Assembly: GCA_022777585.1 (NCBI GenBank)
Contig: JALFFZ010000009.1
Location: forward strand, 1-43,674
DNA: 43,674 nt
Source of the DNA: Bacteroidales bacterium
GTDB lineage: Bacteria > Bacteroidota > Bacteroidia > Bacteroidales > UBA932
Direction of reading: 5' to 3'
The translations under genes were made by a program, and so were the position numbers. The notes under the pieces were generated by a model, which worked only from the letters and a program-made list of their open reading frames with translations, made no database searches and was not told where the DNA came from. This document shows positions 34,716 to 43,426 of this stretch, piece after piece (within the stretch, counting starts at the first letter, position 1; each line of letters begins with the position of its first letter).

Positions 34716-35150
34716 TTATTCTTCAGTCTTCTCCTCCTCAGTCTCTGCCTCATTCTCGTCAACGAAATCGAGGGACGCGTAATTTTTCAGTTCATTGTAC
34801 CAATCCACGACTTTCTTCATGTGTGATACATAGAAACGCTCCGAGTCATAATCAGGTATTGCTTTGAGAAACAATGACTTAAGTTCATCTGAGCTGGCCT
34901 TGGATGACGGTGCGTCTGCATCGCCGAGAACTTCCTGGAGCTTGAGGAACACATCCTTGAGCTTCATTTCACCCTCAGAAGTATAGATAGCGATATCGGC
35001 AAGTGTTGTAATGCGTGCCTTCATATCAAAGCAGGTTCTCTTCTTGTCTGAGAGAGCCTCTGCAATGGCTCCGTTGCGGGCCTGTGCGAGATAAAGGAAC
35101 AGGCCGCGCTGACCTGATACTGAAAGAATCCTTGCAAGATCTGTTTTCAT
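34716..35150 (-). CDS. DUF5606-family protein
   Basis: A 144-residue cytoplasmic protein of unknown function, widespread in Bacteroidota. The N-terminus MKTDLARILSVSGQRGLFLY and the following ITTLADIAIYTSEGEMKLKDVF are the family-typical parts and look like a small beta domain. A helical C-terminal half follows (DYDSERFYVSHMKKVVDWYNEL), then an acidic tail rich in Glu and Thr. No catalytic motif is visible. It lies 18 bases after coaE and 12 before rimO, within a translation-and-envelope operon. Confidence 0.88.
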   Translation of the reverse strand: MKTDLARILSVSGQRGLFLYLAQARNGAIAEALSDKKRTCFDMKARITTLADIAIYTSEGEMKLKDVFLKLQEVLGDADAPSSKASSDELKSLFLKAIPDYDSERFYVSHMKKVVDWYNELKNYASLDFVDENEAETEEEKTEE

Positions 35151-35168
35151 AATGTAAATATTTAATTA

Positions 35169-35801
35169 TCAATTATCTGACAATAGACGGCCAATCTGCC
35201 TGAAAACATTGTCCGCACATTGGTGCAACTCGTCTCTTGTACCGTTGTTCTCAATATAAAAATCTGCATTCCCGTCAATGCGTACCTGGCTTTCCATCCT
35301 TGAGCGCACAGCTTCCGGACCGGCATCGTCCCGGGCTGCGGCTCTGGCAATCCTGGTTTCCAGGGATGCATTGACACATACCGAGTAGTCGAACTCCTTT
35401 CTGAAGAGGGGCAATCCCAGGGCTATGGCCGACTCCATGCAGACGAATGGAATACTTCCGGCATAGCCGCACCACTCCCTATCGGTCATATGGTCACGCC
35501 ATTCTCTGAAGTCCGACAACACCGCAGGATGCACGACAGCTTCACAGTCACGCAATGCAACCTCATCATTGAAGATTCTGGAAGCCAATGCTTTACGGTC
35601 AAATCTTCCATTCTCGTCCAAAAGCCTCAAACCCAACTTCGAGGAAAGCCTTCCTACAAGTTCAGGTTCATTGTCGTACAATGCCTTGGTGCGGGAATCG
35701 GAATCATATACGGGTACTCCCCGGGAAATCAGGTATCGGCTGAGTTCAGTTTTTCCGCTTCCAATGCCTCCGCAAATCAATATGGTTCCTATCTTCCTCA
35801 T
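35169..35801 (-). CDS. coaE: Dephospho-CoA kinase
   Basis: Phosphorylates dephospho-CoA, the last step in coenzyme A synthesis. It has 210 residues. The P-loop is ICGGIGSGKTELSRYL, followed by PVYDSDSRTKALYD with the catalytic Asp, and LFRKEFDYSVCVNASLETRIAR near the lid. The start is ATG 35801, overlapping the ybbR stop as ATGA; an ATG at 35819 would lie inside ybbR. The sequence diverges somewhat from E. coli CoaE, but the core motifs are all present. Confidence 0.94.
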   Translation of the reverse strand: MRKIGTILICGGIGSGKTELSRYLISRGVPVYDSDSRTKALYDNEPELVGRLSSKLGLRLLDENGRFDRKALASRIFNDEVALRDCEAVVHPAVLSDFREWRDHMTDREWCGYAGSIPFVCMESAIALGLPLFRKEFDYSVCVNASLETRIARAAARDDAGPEAVRSRMESQVRIDGNADFYIENNGTRDELHQCADNVFRQIGRLLSDN

Positions 35802-36793
35802 CTTCCGCTCTCCACGCATTCAAACACATCAGGACTTATTACATAGTCTATAACGTCGTCCGGCAAACCGTCAATTGAAGGAATACATTGTCCGTGAACC
35901 GATTGCTCAAACTGTTCATAGTCTACATAGACATTGGCCATTCTCTCGGGATCCGAAGAAACAGGGAAAGTGCATCTGAAGGTCACCTCGGCTGTTGACG
36001 GATAAATGACTAAATTCTTTCCAGAAGGTACGTTCCTGCCCCTTACAGGCAATAAGGCCTTGATTTCCACATATCTGGATACCTCAATCGAATAATCTAC
36101 AGACTCGGAAGATATACGTATCCCCTGAATTTTTTCAAGTTTTGCAACTCCTCTTCGGGATGATGAGAGATTATCCAGAGAAATAGGCTCTGTAAACACC
36201 TTGTCAACAGATGCCAGATGAGATGGCTCCCCGTAGATTGTTACGGAGTCAGGGTTCATCCGCATTTCGCCCACAATTGTATATTGTGGCTTGTAACTTA
36301 TTGAATTTACGGGAACTACGGGAACCCGTCTATGATTCTCCTCAGGGAATCTGAAAAAGAGAGTGTCGCTGACGAAAGCCTCGAGTTTGACAGAGTTTCC
36401 GAATATTCTGGCAAAATAGCGGCCGAAATCAGACGAGGTCACATAGAAAGTTTCCCCTGACTTGAAATGAAGGTCGGGTTTCAGGAATTCCACGGGGACG
36501 GGCTTTCGCCGTTCAGCATTTCGCAGCCTGATAAGATTGAAGCCCCTGGCATTGCAACGTACCTGCACGAAATCGTGATTTGAAGAAGTCATGGAATGAC
36601 CCTCAATATTGCAGACAGCCTTCACCGGTACGCAGACAAGAGCGGAATAATTAAGGGAAAGGTTGTGCAACAGCCAGATGCCAAAAGCCAACAAGAGGGA
36701 GATGACGAAAATCTTTGCATCTCTCCCTCTGATGTGCAATTTCCTGAATATGTTTCCGAATACCTCCAGCATTTTCTTGAGAAAAAAATCCAA
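35798..36793 (-). CDS. YbbR-like domain protein (CdaR family)
   Basis: A 331-residue protein with one N-terminal transmembrane helix (about 27-45, AKIFVISLLLAFGIWLLHNL) and about three YbbR-like repeats outside the membrane. The VPVVPVNSISYKPQYTIVGEMRMNPDSVTIYGEP segment is typical of one repeat. In Firmicutes, CdaR controls a di-adenylate cyclase; no cyclase is nearby, so that role is not implied here. The stop overlaps the coaE start by four bases, and yajC is 28 bases upstream. This yajC-ybbR-coaE grouping appears in many Bacteroidota. Confidence 0.88.
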   Translation of the reverse strand: MDFFLKKMLEVFGNIFRKLHIRGRDAKIFVISLLLAFGIWLLHNLSLNYSALVCVPVKAVCNIEGHSMTSSNHDFVQVRCNARGFNLIRLRNAERRKPVPVEFLKPDLHFKSGETFYVTSSDFGRYFARIFGNSVKLEAFVSDTLFFRFPEENHRRVPVVPVNSISYKPQYTIVGEMRMNPDSVTIYGEPSHLASVDKVFTEPISLDNLSSSRRGVAKLEKIQGIRISSESVDYSIEVSRYVEIKALLPVRGRNVPSGKNLVIYPSTAEVTFRCTFPVSSDPERMANVYVDYEQFEQSVHGQCIPSIDGLPDDVIDYVISPDVFECVESGR

Positions 36794-36821
36794 TCGAGGA
36801 AGCGGTCAGGAAAAATCTGGA

Positions 36822-37145
36822 CTACTGCTGCTGAGCCTCCGAATAATCGCGGACAAGACACTGCTTGTCAACACGGAGCTTCACGTCGCCGTCCACCTTG
36901 AGGAGAACTGTTCTCTCCTTGACCTCGTCAACTGTGCCGTAGATACCGCCAGAAGTGATTACCTTGTCACCTCTCTTGAGTTCGCTGCGAAATTTTTCAA
37001 GTTCTTTCTGCTGCTTGCGCTGCGGACGGATCATGAAGAACCACATCACGATAAACATAAGTGCAAGCATAATCCAAAGGGAGATTCCACCGCCTGCCGG
37101 AGCGGCCTGAGGCGCAGCCTGAAGTACAATAGTAAGAATATTCAT
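36822..37145 (-). CDS. yajC: Preprotein translocase subunit YajC
   Basis: A small membrane protein that associates with SecDF and aids protein export. It has 107 residues. The single helix is at about 23-42 (ISLWIMLALMFIVMWFFMIRPQRK), and the soluble part has the conserved GDKVITSGGIYGTVDEV motif. The length and layout are standard. A full consensus promoter lies directly upstream, so it begins the yajC-ybbR-coaE-DUF5606-rimO-DUF6340 transcript, separate from nusB. Confidence 0.95.
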   Translation of the reverse strand: MNILTIVLQAAPQAAPAGGGISLWIMLALMFIVMWFFMIRPQRKQQKELEKFRSELKRGDKVITSGGIYGTVDEVKERTVLLKVDGDVKLRVDKQCLVRDYSEAQQQ

Positions 37146-37167
37146 TTCAATTAAAATTTATATCGTA

Positions 37168-37199
37168 CAAATATAGTCAATGTCAATGAGAACGCCAAA
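37168..37199 (-). promoter_or_regulatory. yajC operon promoter (full -33/-7 match)
   Basis: On the minus strand TTTG (37199-37196), a 20-base spacer and TATATTTG (37175-37168). It lies in the gap between nusB and yajC and ends 22 bases before the yajC ATG. Confidence 0.78.
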
Positions 37200-37212
37200 T
37201 CATCTCCTGACA

Positions 37213-38187
37213 CTATGCCTGCGGGCGGACATCTGCATTCTTGACAATCTTGCCGTCCTCCGCCATCTTGCTGATAAGCCTGTCAAGCACTCCATTGACG
37301 AATGCACTGCTCTTCTGGCTGAAGAACTTGGAGATTTCCACATACTCATTGATTGTGACTCTGACCGGAATTTCAGGGAAAGTCTCAGCCTCCGCAAGGC
37401 CCAGCACAATCAGCGCAATGTCAATGCAGTTGAGCCTGTCAGAGGACCATCCTTTCAATGCTTCGCTGATCATTGCAAAATAGCCCTCATAGCCGGCAAA
37501 TGCATTTTTCAGCAACCTTCTTACAAACTCACGGTCACTCTGGACATCGGCCGAAGGCTTCTTCTTCCGGAGCATGTCGCTCTGGTAGAGATCCGGCATT
37601 CTCCACTGCGCTCCGGCGGCTGTTTCATTCAGGGTACGGCAGCAGAAAGTAAGGGCGTAAGCCAGGTCATCAGTCCAATATATGCTCTTGTCCTCGAGGA
37701 TTGGATAAAGCTGGGCATTGTCCACGAACTCCTCCTCGAAAATTCTTGTGAAAAGCTTGCAATCCTCCTTGAGAGACCTTTCCGGAGATGCCATATACTT
37801 CTTGAAATACTCCTTCTCCTTCAGGGAGTCAAGGACTGAGCCAATCAAAATGTCATAGGGCTGCCAGGAAAGTCCTTTTCGTGATATAACCTTCTGGAAA
37901 TCAGGGTCATTGTCAAATAACTCAGCCAATCTGTTCTCGGCGAACTTCGTATTCGGGCGGAGGTCCTCCTCGGTAGGATTGAACTTTTCCCTCGCCGACT
38001 TGATTCTTGCCGCGGCTTCCTTTGTGAGAGGTGAGATAATGGCCAGCATATATAGATAGAGATCCCTCGTAGCCTCACACGACTTGTCCAGGTTCTCCAT
38101 CGCCTCGTCAAGTGTCATCCTGCCTGTCACTGCATATCCGTAAAGCGTCTTGAAGGCCTTTATTCTCAGAATTCTTCTTCCTAACAT
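37213..38187 (-). CDS. nusB: Transcription antitermination factor NusB, long form
   Basis: NusB binds boxA RNA with NusE/S10 and aids rRNA transcription. It has 324 residues against about 140 in E. coli; the extra length is normal in Bacteroidota. The N-terminus LGRRILRIKAFKTLYGYAV matches NusB helix 1. The C-terminal half holds the NusB fold proper, with LNCIDIALIVLGLAEAETFP, RVTINEYVEISKFFSQKSSAFVNGVLD and the final KMAEDGKIVK. The middle helical region (about 60-220) has no recognised domain. Divergent -7 boxes lie between it and the PUR-like gene. Confidence 0.94.
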   Translation of the reverse strand: MLGRRILRIKAFKTLYGYAVTGRMTLDEAMENLDKSCEATRDLYLYMLAIISPLTKEAAARIKSAREKFNPTEEDLRPNTKFAENRLAELFDNDPDFQKVISRKGLSWQPYDILIGSVLDSLKEKEYFKKYMASPERSLKEDCKLFTRIFEEEFVDNAQLYPILEDKSIYWTDDLAYALTFCCRTLNETAAGAQWRMPDLYQSDMLRKKKPSADVQSDREFVRRLLKNAFAGYEGYFAMISEALKGWSSDRLNCIDIALIVLGLAEAETFPEIPVRVTINEYVEISKFFSQKSSAFVNGVLDRLISKMAEDGKIVKNADVRPQA

Positions 38188-38208
38188 ATTTTTCTTTCAA
38201 ATTTTTGC

Positions 38209-38216
38209 CAAAGATA
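38209..38216 (-). promoter_or_regulatory. nusB promoter -7 box
   Basis: TATCTTTG on the minus strand matches TAnnTTTG and ends 21 bases before the nusB ATG. The -33 region is only T-rich. Confidence 0.6.
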
Positions 38217-38239
38217 CTACCATTTTTGAAAAAAATCCT

Positions 38240-38247
38240 TACATTTG
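38240..38247 (+). promoter_or_regulatory. PUR-like gene promoter -7 box
   Basis: TACATTTG matches TAnnTTTG on the plus strand, 24 bases from the opposing nusB box and about 96 bases upstream of the start at 38344. No TTTG at the right spacing. Confidence 0.5.
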
Positions 38248-38343
38248 ATAATAATTAATTGATATTTGAGTCCGCAATGCAATCGCATACATCAAGCCGG
38301 GCAGACGCGGAGGGAAAAATTGACTGTTTTTAAACCGTACGAT

Positions 38344-38712
38344 ATGTATAAAGATGATTATGAGGGTGGGTATTCCCACGACCGCTCAGGTGATGAAATT
38401 TACTCAAAACCTGTAAGGGCCGGAAAGAGGACTTATTTCTTTGACGTAAAGTCAACTAAGGGGAACAATGATTTCTATCTTACAATAACTGAAAGCAAAA
38501 GAAAGATGGAAAGCGACGGCCGCTTCTCTTATGACAAGCACAAGATTTTCCTCTACAAGGAGGATTTTGAGAAGTTCGCTGAAGGTTTGCAGGATGCTGT
38601 CAACTACATAAAGAGCCAGTGTCTTCACGGAGAGCCGGTGGAGGATACTCACAGACAAAGGGAGGCATCCGCGGCGGAAAACAGACCGGAGTCTGATCCG
38701 GACGTTTTCTAA
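38344..38712 (+). CDS. DUF3276/PUR-alpha-like nucleic-acid-binding protein
   Basis: A 122-residue protein related to the PUR repeat, which in other organisms binds single-stranded, purine-rich DNA or RNA. The PUR-like repeat covers about 18-90: VRAGKRTYFFDVKSTKGNND, then FYLTITESKR and the HKIFLYKEDFEKFAEGLQDAVNYI helix. A short, charged, disordered tail ends the protein. The start is ATG 38344 (MYKDDYEGG); the frame runs back to a TTG at 38266, but that part does not look like the family. It has its own -7 box and the next gene is 110 bases on. Its target in the cell is unknown. Confidence 0.87.
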   Translation: MYKDDYEGGYSHDRSGDEIYSKPVRAGKRTYFFDVKSTKGNNDFYLTITESKRKMESDGRFSYDKHKIFLYKEDFEKFAEGLQDAVNYIKSQCLHGEPVEDTHRQREASAAENRPESDPDVF

Positions 38713-38822
38713 AGCACGGGCAGTATCAGGTATTTCCGCTCCCGGCTATGTTCATCTCCAGTGGACGTGGCCGGGGCATGGTTTACTCACATTGATTGAC
38801 GGACATTTGCAAATTGCGAAAG

Positions 38823-40094
38823 ATGAATATATTACTGAAGAATATCGTTTGCAACGGAACTGTATCGGATATTTACATTGAAGGAAGTGTGATTGCAAGA
38901 ATCGTCACTTCCGCTGATGATCCTTTCGGACAGATTCCCGCTTCCGGTGTAGAAGTGGTTGATTGTCAGGGCAAAACAGCAATGCCTGCCTTTGTCAATA
39001 TGCATACGCACGCCGGAATGTCCCTGATGAGGGGGATAGAGGAGGATGTGCCACTGAAGGAATGGATCGACAGAATCTGGGAAGTCGAGTCCCATATCGA
39101 CGGGGATTTCGTCTATCACGCCACAAAGGTGGCCTGCCTGGAGATGATCAAGTCCGGTACCGTGACTTTCAATGACCAGTACTGGTTCCCGCTGATGGCA
39201 AGAAAGGCTGCAGTGGAGATGGGGCTCAGGCCGGTCATTTCATACGTCGTGCTTGAACATAACAATAAGGAAGAGGCTGAGTTCCAGAAAGATGAATGCG
39301 TCAGGACATACGAGGAAAGCCTCGGATGGAAAGATGGCGGAATATTTTCGATGGCATTCCATGCGATATACTCTGTAAGCGAGGAAATGATGCTTTGGAG
39401 TGCGGAGTTTGCCAGGAAGCACGGTCTGAAACTCCACATTCACCTGAGCGAGACAGAGAAAGAGGTAAGGGACTGTATGGCAGGGCACAATGGTCTCTCC
39501 CCTGTGGAATATCTCGACAGGCTCGGCATTCTGGGCCCGGATGTCATTGCAGCTCATACACTTTGGCTGAGCGATGAGGATGTCCGCATTCTCGGAGAAC
39601 GCAAGGTGAACTGCGTGCACAATATCAATTCAAACACCAAGCTGGCTTCCGGTTATCGATTCAGATACAATGAGTTGCGTGACGCCGGAGCCAATGTCTG
39701 CATCGGAACGGACGGATGCGCATCATCCAACAATCTGGATATGCTCGAGGCCATGAAGACTACGGCATTGTTCCAGAAGGCCTGGAGGGAGAATCCCAAG
39801 GCATTGCCACTATATGAATTGATCAGCCTTGCCACCCGCAACGGCGCTGACGCCCTCGGCCTCGATACCGGCCGTCTGGAAGCCGGGATGCAGGCCGATA
39901 TCTGCATTGTCAATACAGACAGCTCCTTCTTCCTTTCACCTGGCAGTTTTCTCTCGAATTTCATTTATTCCGCACACAGCGACTGCATTGACTCGCTGAT
40001 TTCAATGGGACGTTTCGTGATGAGGAACAGAAAGGTTGAAGGCGAAGAGAGCATTCTCCGCGATGCAAGGAAAGAATTAGGTAAAATCATGTAA
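38823..40094 (+). CDS. Amidohydrolase (SAH/MTA or adenosine deaminase-like)
   Basis: A 423-residue metal-dependent deaminase of the TrzN/MtaD group. Metal ligands are MHTHAGMSL (about 60-68), HIHLSETEKEV (about 203-213), AAHTLWLS and GTDGCASSNN (about 298-307). These match enzymes that deaminate S-adenosylhomocysteine, methylthioadenosine or adenosine; aminodeoxyfutalosine deaminase of menaquinone synthesis is a related alternative. The neighbouring purine nucleoside phosphorylase, 12 bases on, favours nucleoside salvage. The start is ATG 38823 (MNILLKNIVCNG), with a near-match -7 box (GACATTTG) just upstream. Confidence 0.85.
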   Translation: MNILLKNIVCNGTVSDIYIEGSVIARIVTSADDPFGQIPASGVEVVDCQGKTAMPAFVNMHTHAGMSLMRGIEEDVPLKEWIDRIWEVESHIDGDFVYHATKVACLEMIKSGTVTFNDQYWFPLMARKAAVEMGLRPVISYVVLEHNNKEEAEFQKDECVRTYEESLGWKDGGIFSMAFHAIYSVSEEMMLWSAEFARKHGLKLHIHLSETEKEVRDCMAGHNGLSPVEYLDRLGILGPDVIAAHTLWLSDEDVRILGERKVNCVHNINSNTKLASGYRFRYNELRDAGANVCIGTDGCASSNNLDMLEAMKTTALFQKAWRENPKALPLYELISLATRNGADALGLDTGRLEAGMQADICIVNTDSSFFLSPGSFLSNFIYSAHSDCIDSLISMGRFVMRNRKVEGEESILRDARKELGKIM

Positions 40095-40106
40095 CTAATT
40101 AAAGAT

Positions 40107-40934
40107 ATGGACCATAGAGCAGAAAGAATACAGAACGCCGCTGAGTATCTGCGGAGTCAGTTGCAGGGCAGACAGCCTGTGGTGGGCATTGTCCTCGGAA
40201 GCGGTCTCGGCAAGCTGGCCGAGAAGATCGCAGATCCTATCGTGATTCCTTACAGGACGATTCCGGGATTCCCGGTTTCCACGGCAATAGGTCATAAAGG
40301 CAATTTCATCGTGGGTGAGCTTGGCGGGAAGACTGTCATTGCAATGCAGGGCAGGATTCATTATTACGAGGGTTATCCTATGGAGCTTGTCACAATGCCA
40401 ATCAGGGTAATGAAGGTCATAGGGATAAGGAATCTCTTCGTTTCCAATGCTGCCGGCGGCATCAATTTCGATTTCAAGGTAGGCGACCTGATGATTATCA
40501 GGGACCATATAAACCTTCTTCCGAATCCGCTTATCGGACCTAATCTCGATGACTTCGGTCCAAGGTTCCCTGATATGACACATCCTTACGATAAATCATT
40601 GATTGCTAAAGCGAAAGAAATAGCATCTCAAATGAAGCTTGAGCTTCGTGAAGGTGTTTATATCGCTGGGACAGGGCCTTCATACGAGACCCCTGCAGAG
40701 TGGCATTTCTTCCGCACAATCGGAGCTGACGCAGTCGGAATGAGCACCGTTCCGGAAGTTATTGTGGCAAGGCATTCGGAAATCCCTGTATTCGGCATGT
40801 CGGTAATCACCAACGCCGCCCAGGTGGAGTTCGATGCGGATTACAAAAATGACGGAGACGATGTTGTGATCGCCGCCAACGCCGCTGCCGACAAGATGTC
40901 GGCATTGTTTGAGAAACTAATTGAATCACTGTAA
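40107..40934 (+). CDS. punA: Purine-nucleoside phosphorylase (inosine/guanosine type)
   Basis: Splits inosine and guanosine with phosphate to free base and ribose-1-phosphate. It is a 275-residue trimeric-type enzyme (NP-II class). Motifs are [14 protein letters not shown] (phosphate loop), [15 protein letters not shown], the [11 protein letters not shown] block, [23 protein letters not shown] and VITNAAQ. It follows the amidohydrolase by 12 bases and precedes nadE by seven, so a deaminase and a phosphorylase act in sequence on one message. The family prefers oxo-purines, which is what a deaminase upstream would supply. Confidence 0.95.
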   Translation: MDHRAERIQNAAEYLRSQLQGRQPVVGIVLGSGLGKLAEKIADPIVIPYRTIPGFPVSTAIGHKGNFIVGELGGKTVIAMQGRIHYYEGYPMELVTMPIRVMKVIGIRNLFVSNAAGGINFDFKVGDLMIIRDHINLLPNPLIGPNLDDFGPRFPDMTHPYDKSLIAKAKEIASQMKLELREGVYIAGTGPSYETPAEWHFFRTIGADAVGMSTVPEVIVARHSEIPVFGMSVITNAAQVEFDADYKNDGDDVVIAANAAADKMSALFEKLIESL

Positions 40935-40941
40935 GCTGACT

Positions 40942-43017
40942 ATGGAGAATTACGGTTTTCTGAGGATTGCGGCGGGGGTACCTACTGTGAGGGTGGCAGA
41001 TGTTGACTACAATGTCGGAGAAATTCTGAAATTGGCTGAAAAGGCTGAGAATGAGCAGATTTCATTGCTTGCATTTCCAGAATTGTCCATTACCGGATAT
41101 ACCTGCGCCGACCTTTTCGGGCAGGAACTCCTGATTCGCAAGTCTGAAGAAGGTATCAAGGCTATCAAGGCTTTTTCGAGAGGCCGCAAAGTAACACTTG
41201 TAGTCGGCGTCCCGGTCAGAGTCAGGGGAAGACTTTATAATTGTGCCGCAGTAATCCAGAACGGGAGTCTCCGTGGTCTTGTACCCAAGCTTCACCTGCC
41301 TACGTACAACGAGTTCTATGAGTCACGATGGTTTGCATCCGGAGCCGATTTCATCAGTCGCGAAGGGCATCCAGAGGGCCATTTAAGAGATGACGGAAAG
41401 AGTTGCCATTTCGAGAGCGGAGCTGAAAGCATACTTTATGCTGGTGCTAAAGTAACGATTTCGCCAAACATTCTTTTTTCATTGGCTAACAGCACTTTCG
41501 CAATTGAAATTTGCGAAGACTTGTGGACACCTGCACCTCCTTCATCCTACCATGCACTGGCAGGAGCGGAAATCATAGTAAACCTTTCCGCAAGCAATGA
41601 GGTCCTCTTGAAGCATCAGTACAGAAAGAGTCTCATAAGCCAGCAGTCGGCAAGGACTGTTTCAGCCTACCTCTATGCCTCCTGTGGCTACGGAGAATCC
41701 ACGCAGGACCTGGTGTTTGCCGGTTCCTCAATGATTTACGAGAACGGCAGCATTCTAGCTGAGAATGAGAGGTTCACAATGGATAACTCATTGATATGCG
41801 CTGATATAGACATTGACAAACTGCAGATTTTAAGACAGAAGGAGAGCACCTACCATCTGATTTCACCTGACGGAAAGCGGGACGGTGAACTCCGTGGTTG
41901 CTATCTCAGGGTCCCAGCCGGTACCGGAGCTGACACTGATTTCGAAGCTAAACTGCTCAGGCACATTGAAGCACACCCATTTGTCCCTGGCTATAGCGTT
42001 TCTTCAGCTGACACGTTGGAAAACATTGAGGCACTTAAGGAAAGAGATGCAAGATGCGAGGAAATAATGGCAATTCAGACCCTCGGCCTTGCGACCAGGC
42101 TTGCGCATATCAACTGCCGTTCTGCCGTCATTGGTATATCGGGAGGTCTCGACAGCACATTGGCATTGATCGTGACCGTGCTTGCATTTGACAAGCTTGG
42201 CTGGGACCGAAAACGCATCATCGGCGTGACTATGCCGGGCCTTGGAACAAGCAGCAGGACGAGGGGCAACGCCTGGGATCTGATGGTGGCATTGGGCATT
42301 ACCGCGAGGGAGATTCCGATCGGCCAAGCCGTGGCACAGCATTTTGAGGACATCGGGCAGGACCCGACATTGACAGATGTAACCTACGAGAACTCTCAGG
42401 CGCGTGAAAGGACTCAGATTCTGATGGATGTAGCCAACAAGGAGGGCGGCATCGTTGTAGGTACCGGTGACCTGTCGGAGCTTGCACTGGGATGGGCCAC
42501 ATACAATGGTGACCATATGTCGATGTATGCCGTGAACTCGAGCATCCCGAAGACCCTGGTACGCTTCCTGGTGAAATGGGCTGCAGAGAAGAAACTCAGC
42601 GGCATCTCCCTTGAAAATGGCGGCAGAACAGCCTCTGAGATACTTCTGGATATAGTTGACACCCCTGTCAGTCCTGAACTTAAACCGGTGGACGAGAAAG
42701 GTGAAATTTCTCAGAAGACCGAGGATCTTGTCGGTCCTTATGAGCTTCACGACTTCTTCCTGTACAATTTCTTCCGCCTTGGTTACTCCCCGTCCAAAAT
42801 ACTCTTCCTAGCAAAGAAGGCTTTTTCCGGGCAGTACGACGACGAGGTGATTGAAAAGTGGCTCAGGACCTTCGTAAGAAGGTTTTTCGCCCAGCAGTTC
42901 AAGCGTTCCTGCCTGCCTGACGGCCCGAAGGTGGGTTCGGTATCACTATCGCCAAGAGGCGACTGGAGAATGCCTTCAGATGCATGGAATACATTGTTTA
43001 TGAATGATTTGCAATAA
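40942..43017 (+). CDS. nadE: Glutamine-dependent NAD+ synthetase
   Basis: Amidates nicotinic acid adenine dinucleotide to NAD+, with ammonia from glutamine. It has 691 residues, the two-domain form. The N-terminal nitrilase-type glutaminase has Glu47 in FPELSITGYTC, Lys in PKLHLPTYNEFYESRWF and Cys in IEICEDLWTP. The C-terminal synthetase has the PP-loop ISGGLDSTLAL (near residue 402) and GTGDLSELALGWATYN. The start ATG at 40942 lies seven bases after the punA stop; an earlier TTG within punA is unlikely. It shares the transcript with nucleoside salvage. Confidence 0.96.
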   Translation: MENYGFLRIAAGVPTVRVADVDYNVGEILKLAEKAENEQISLLAFPELSITGYTCADLFGQELLIRKSEEGIKAIKAFSRGRKVTLVVGVPVRVRGRLYNCAAVIQNGSLRGLVPKLHLPTYNEFYESRWFASGADFISREGHPEGHLRDDGKSCHFESGAESILYAGAKVTISPNILFSLANSTFAIEICEDLWTPAPPSSYHALAGAEIIVNLSASNEVLLKHQYRKSLISQQSARTVSAYLYASCGYGESTQDLVFAGSSMIYENGSILAENERFTMDNSLICADIDIDKLQILRQKESTYHLISPDGKRDGELRGCYLRVPAGTGADTDFEAKLLRHIEAHPFVPGYSVSSADTLENIEALKERDARCEEIMAIQTLGLATRLAHINCRSAVIGISGGLDSTLALIVTVLAFDKLGWDRKRIIGVTMPGLGTSSRTRGNAWDLMVALGITAREIPIGQAVAQHFEDIGQDPTLTDVTYENSQARERTQILMDVANKEGGIVVGTGDLSELALGWATYNGDHMSMYAVNSSIPKTLVRFLVKWAAEKKLSGISLENGGRTASEILLDIVDTPVSPELKPVDEKGEISQKTEDLVGPYELHDFFLYNFFRLGYSPSKILFLAKKAFSGQYDDEVIEKWLRTFVRRFFAQQFKRSCLPDGPKVGSVSLSPRGDWRMPSDAWNTLFMNDLQ

Positions 43018-43024
43018 ATTTGAA

Positions 43025-43426
43025 ATGAAATTTCCAATCATAATGTCATCATTGATCGCCGGACTCTTCTGCTGGAACTGTCAGGCACAGCCAAAATTCG
43101 AAACCCTTGACAATGAGGGCTTTGCGGAAGTCCTGAAAGATACAACCGTGCAGCTGGTCGATGTCAGGACCCCTGAGGAATTTGCAGAAGGCCACATCCC
43201 TGACGCATTGAATATCAATGTAATGGATGAAAACTTCATTGATCTGGCTATTTCTTCATTGGACAGGAAGAGGACAGTCGCAGTCTATTGCAGAAGCGGC
43301 AGACGCAGCAAGACAGCAGCCGGAGAACTTGCCAAGGAGGGGTTCAAGGTAGTGGAGCTCGAGGGCGGTTTTCTCGGATGGAATGGCCCGAAAACGAAGC
43401 CGGAAAACACTGAATCTCCTAGATAA
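43025..43426 (+). CDS. Exported rhodanese-like protein
   Basis: A 133-residue protein with one rhodanese domain, probably handling sulfur or acting on a cysteine persulfide in the periplasm. The N-terminus MKFPIIMSSLIAGLFCWNC is a signal peptide, possibly a lipoprotein. The domain covers about 30-125, with VQLVDVRTPEEFAEGHIPDALNI and the active-site loop VYCRSGRRS containing the catalytic Cys. The start is ATG 43025; an ATG at 43004 lies within nadE. It overlaps no other gene, sits seven bases after nadE and abuts mnmE. Confidence 0.9.
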   Translation: MKFPIIMSSLIAGLFCWNCQAQPKFETLDNEGFAEVLKDTTVQLVDVRTPEEFAEGHIPDALNINVMDENFIDLAISSLDRKRTVAVYCRSGRRSKTAAGELAKEGFKVVELEGGFLGWNGPKTKPENTESPR

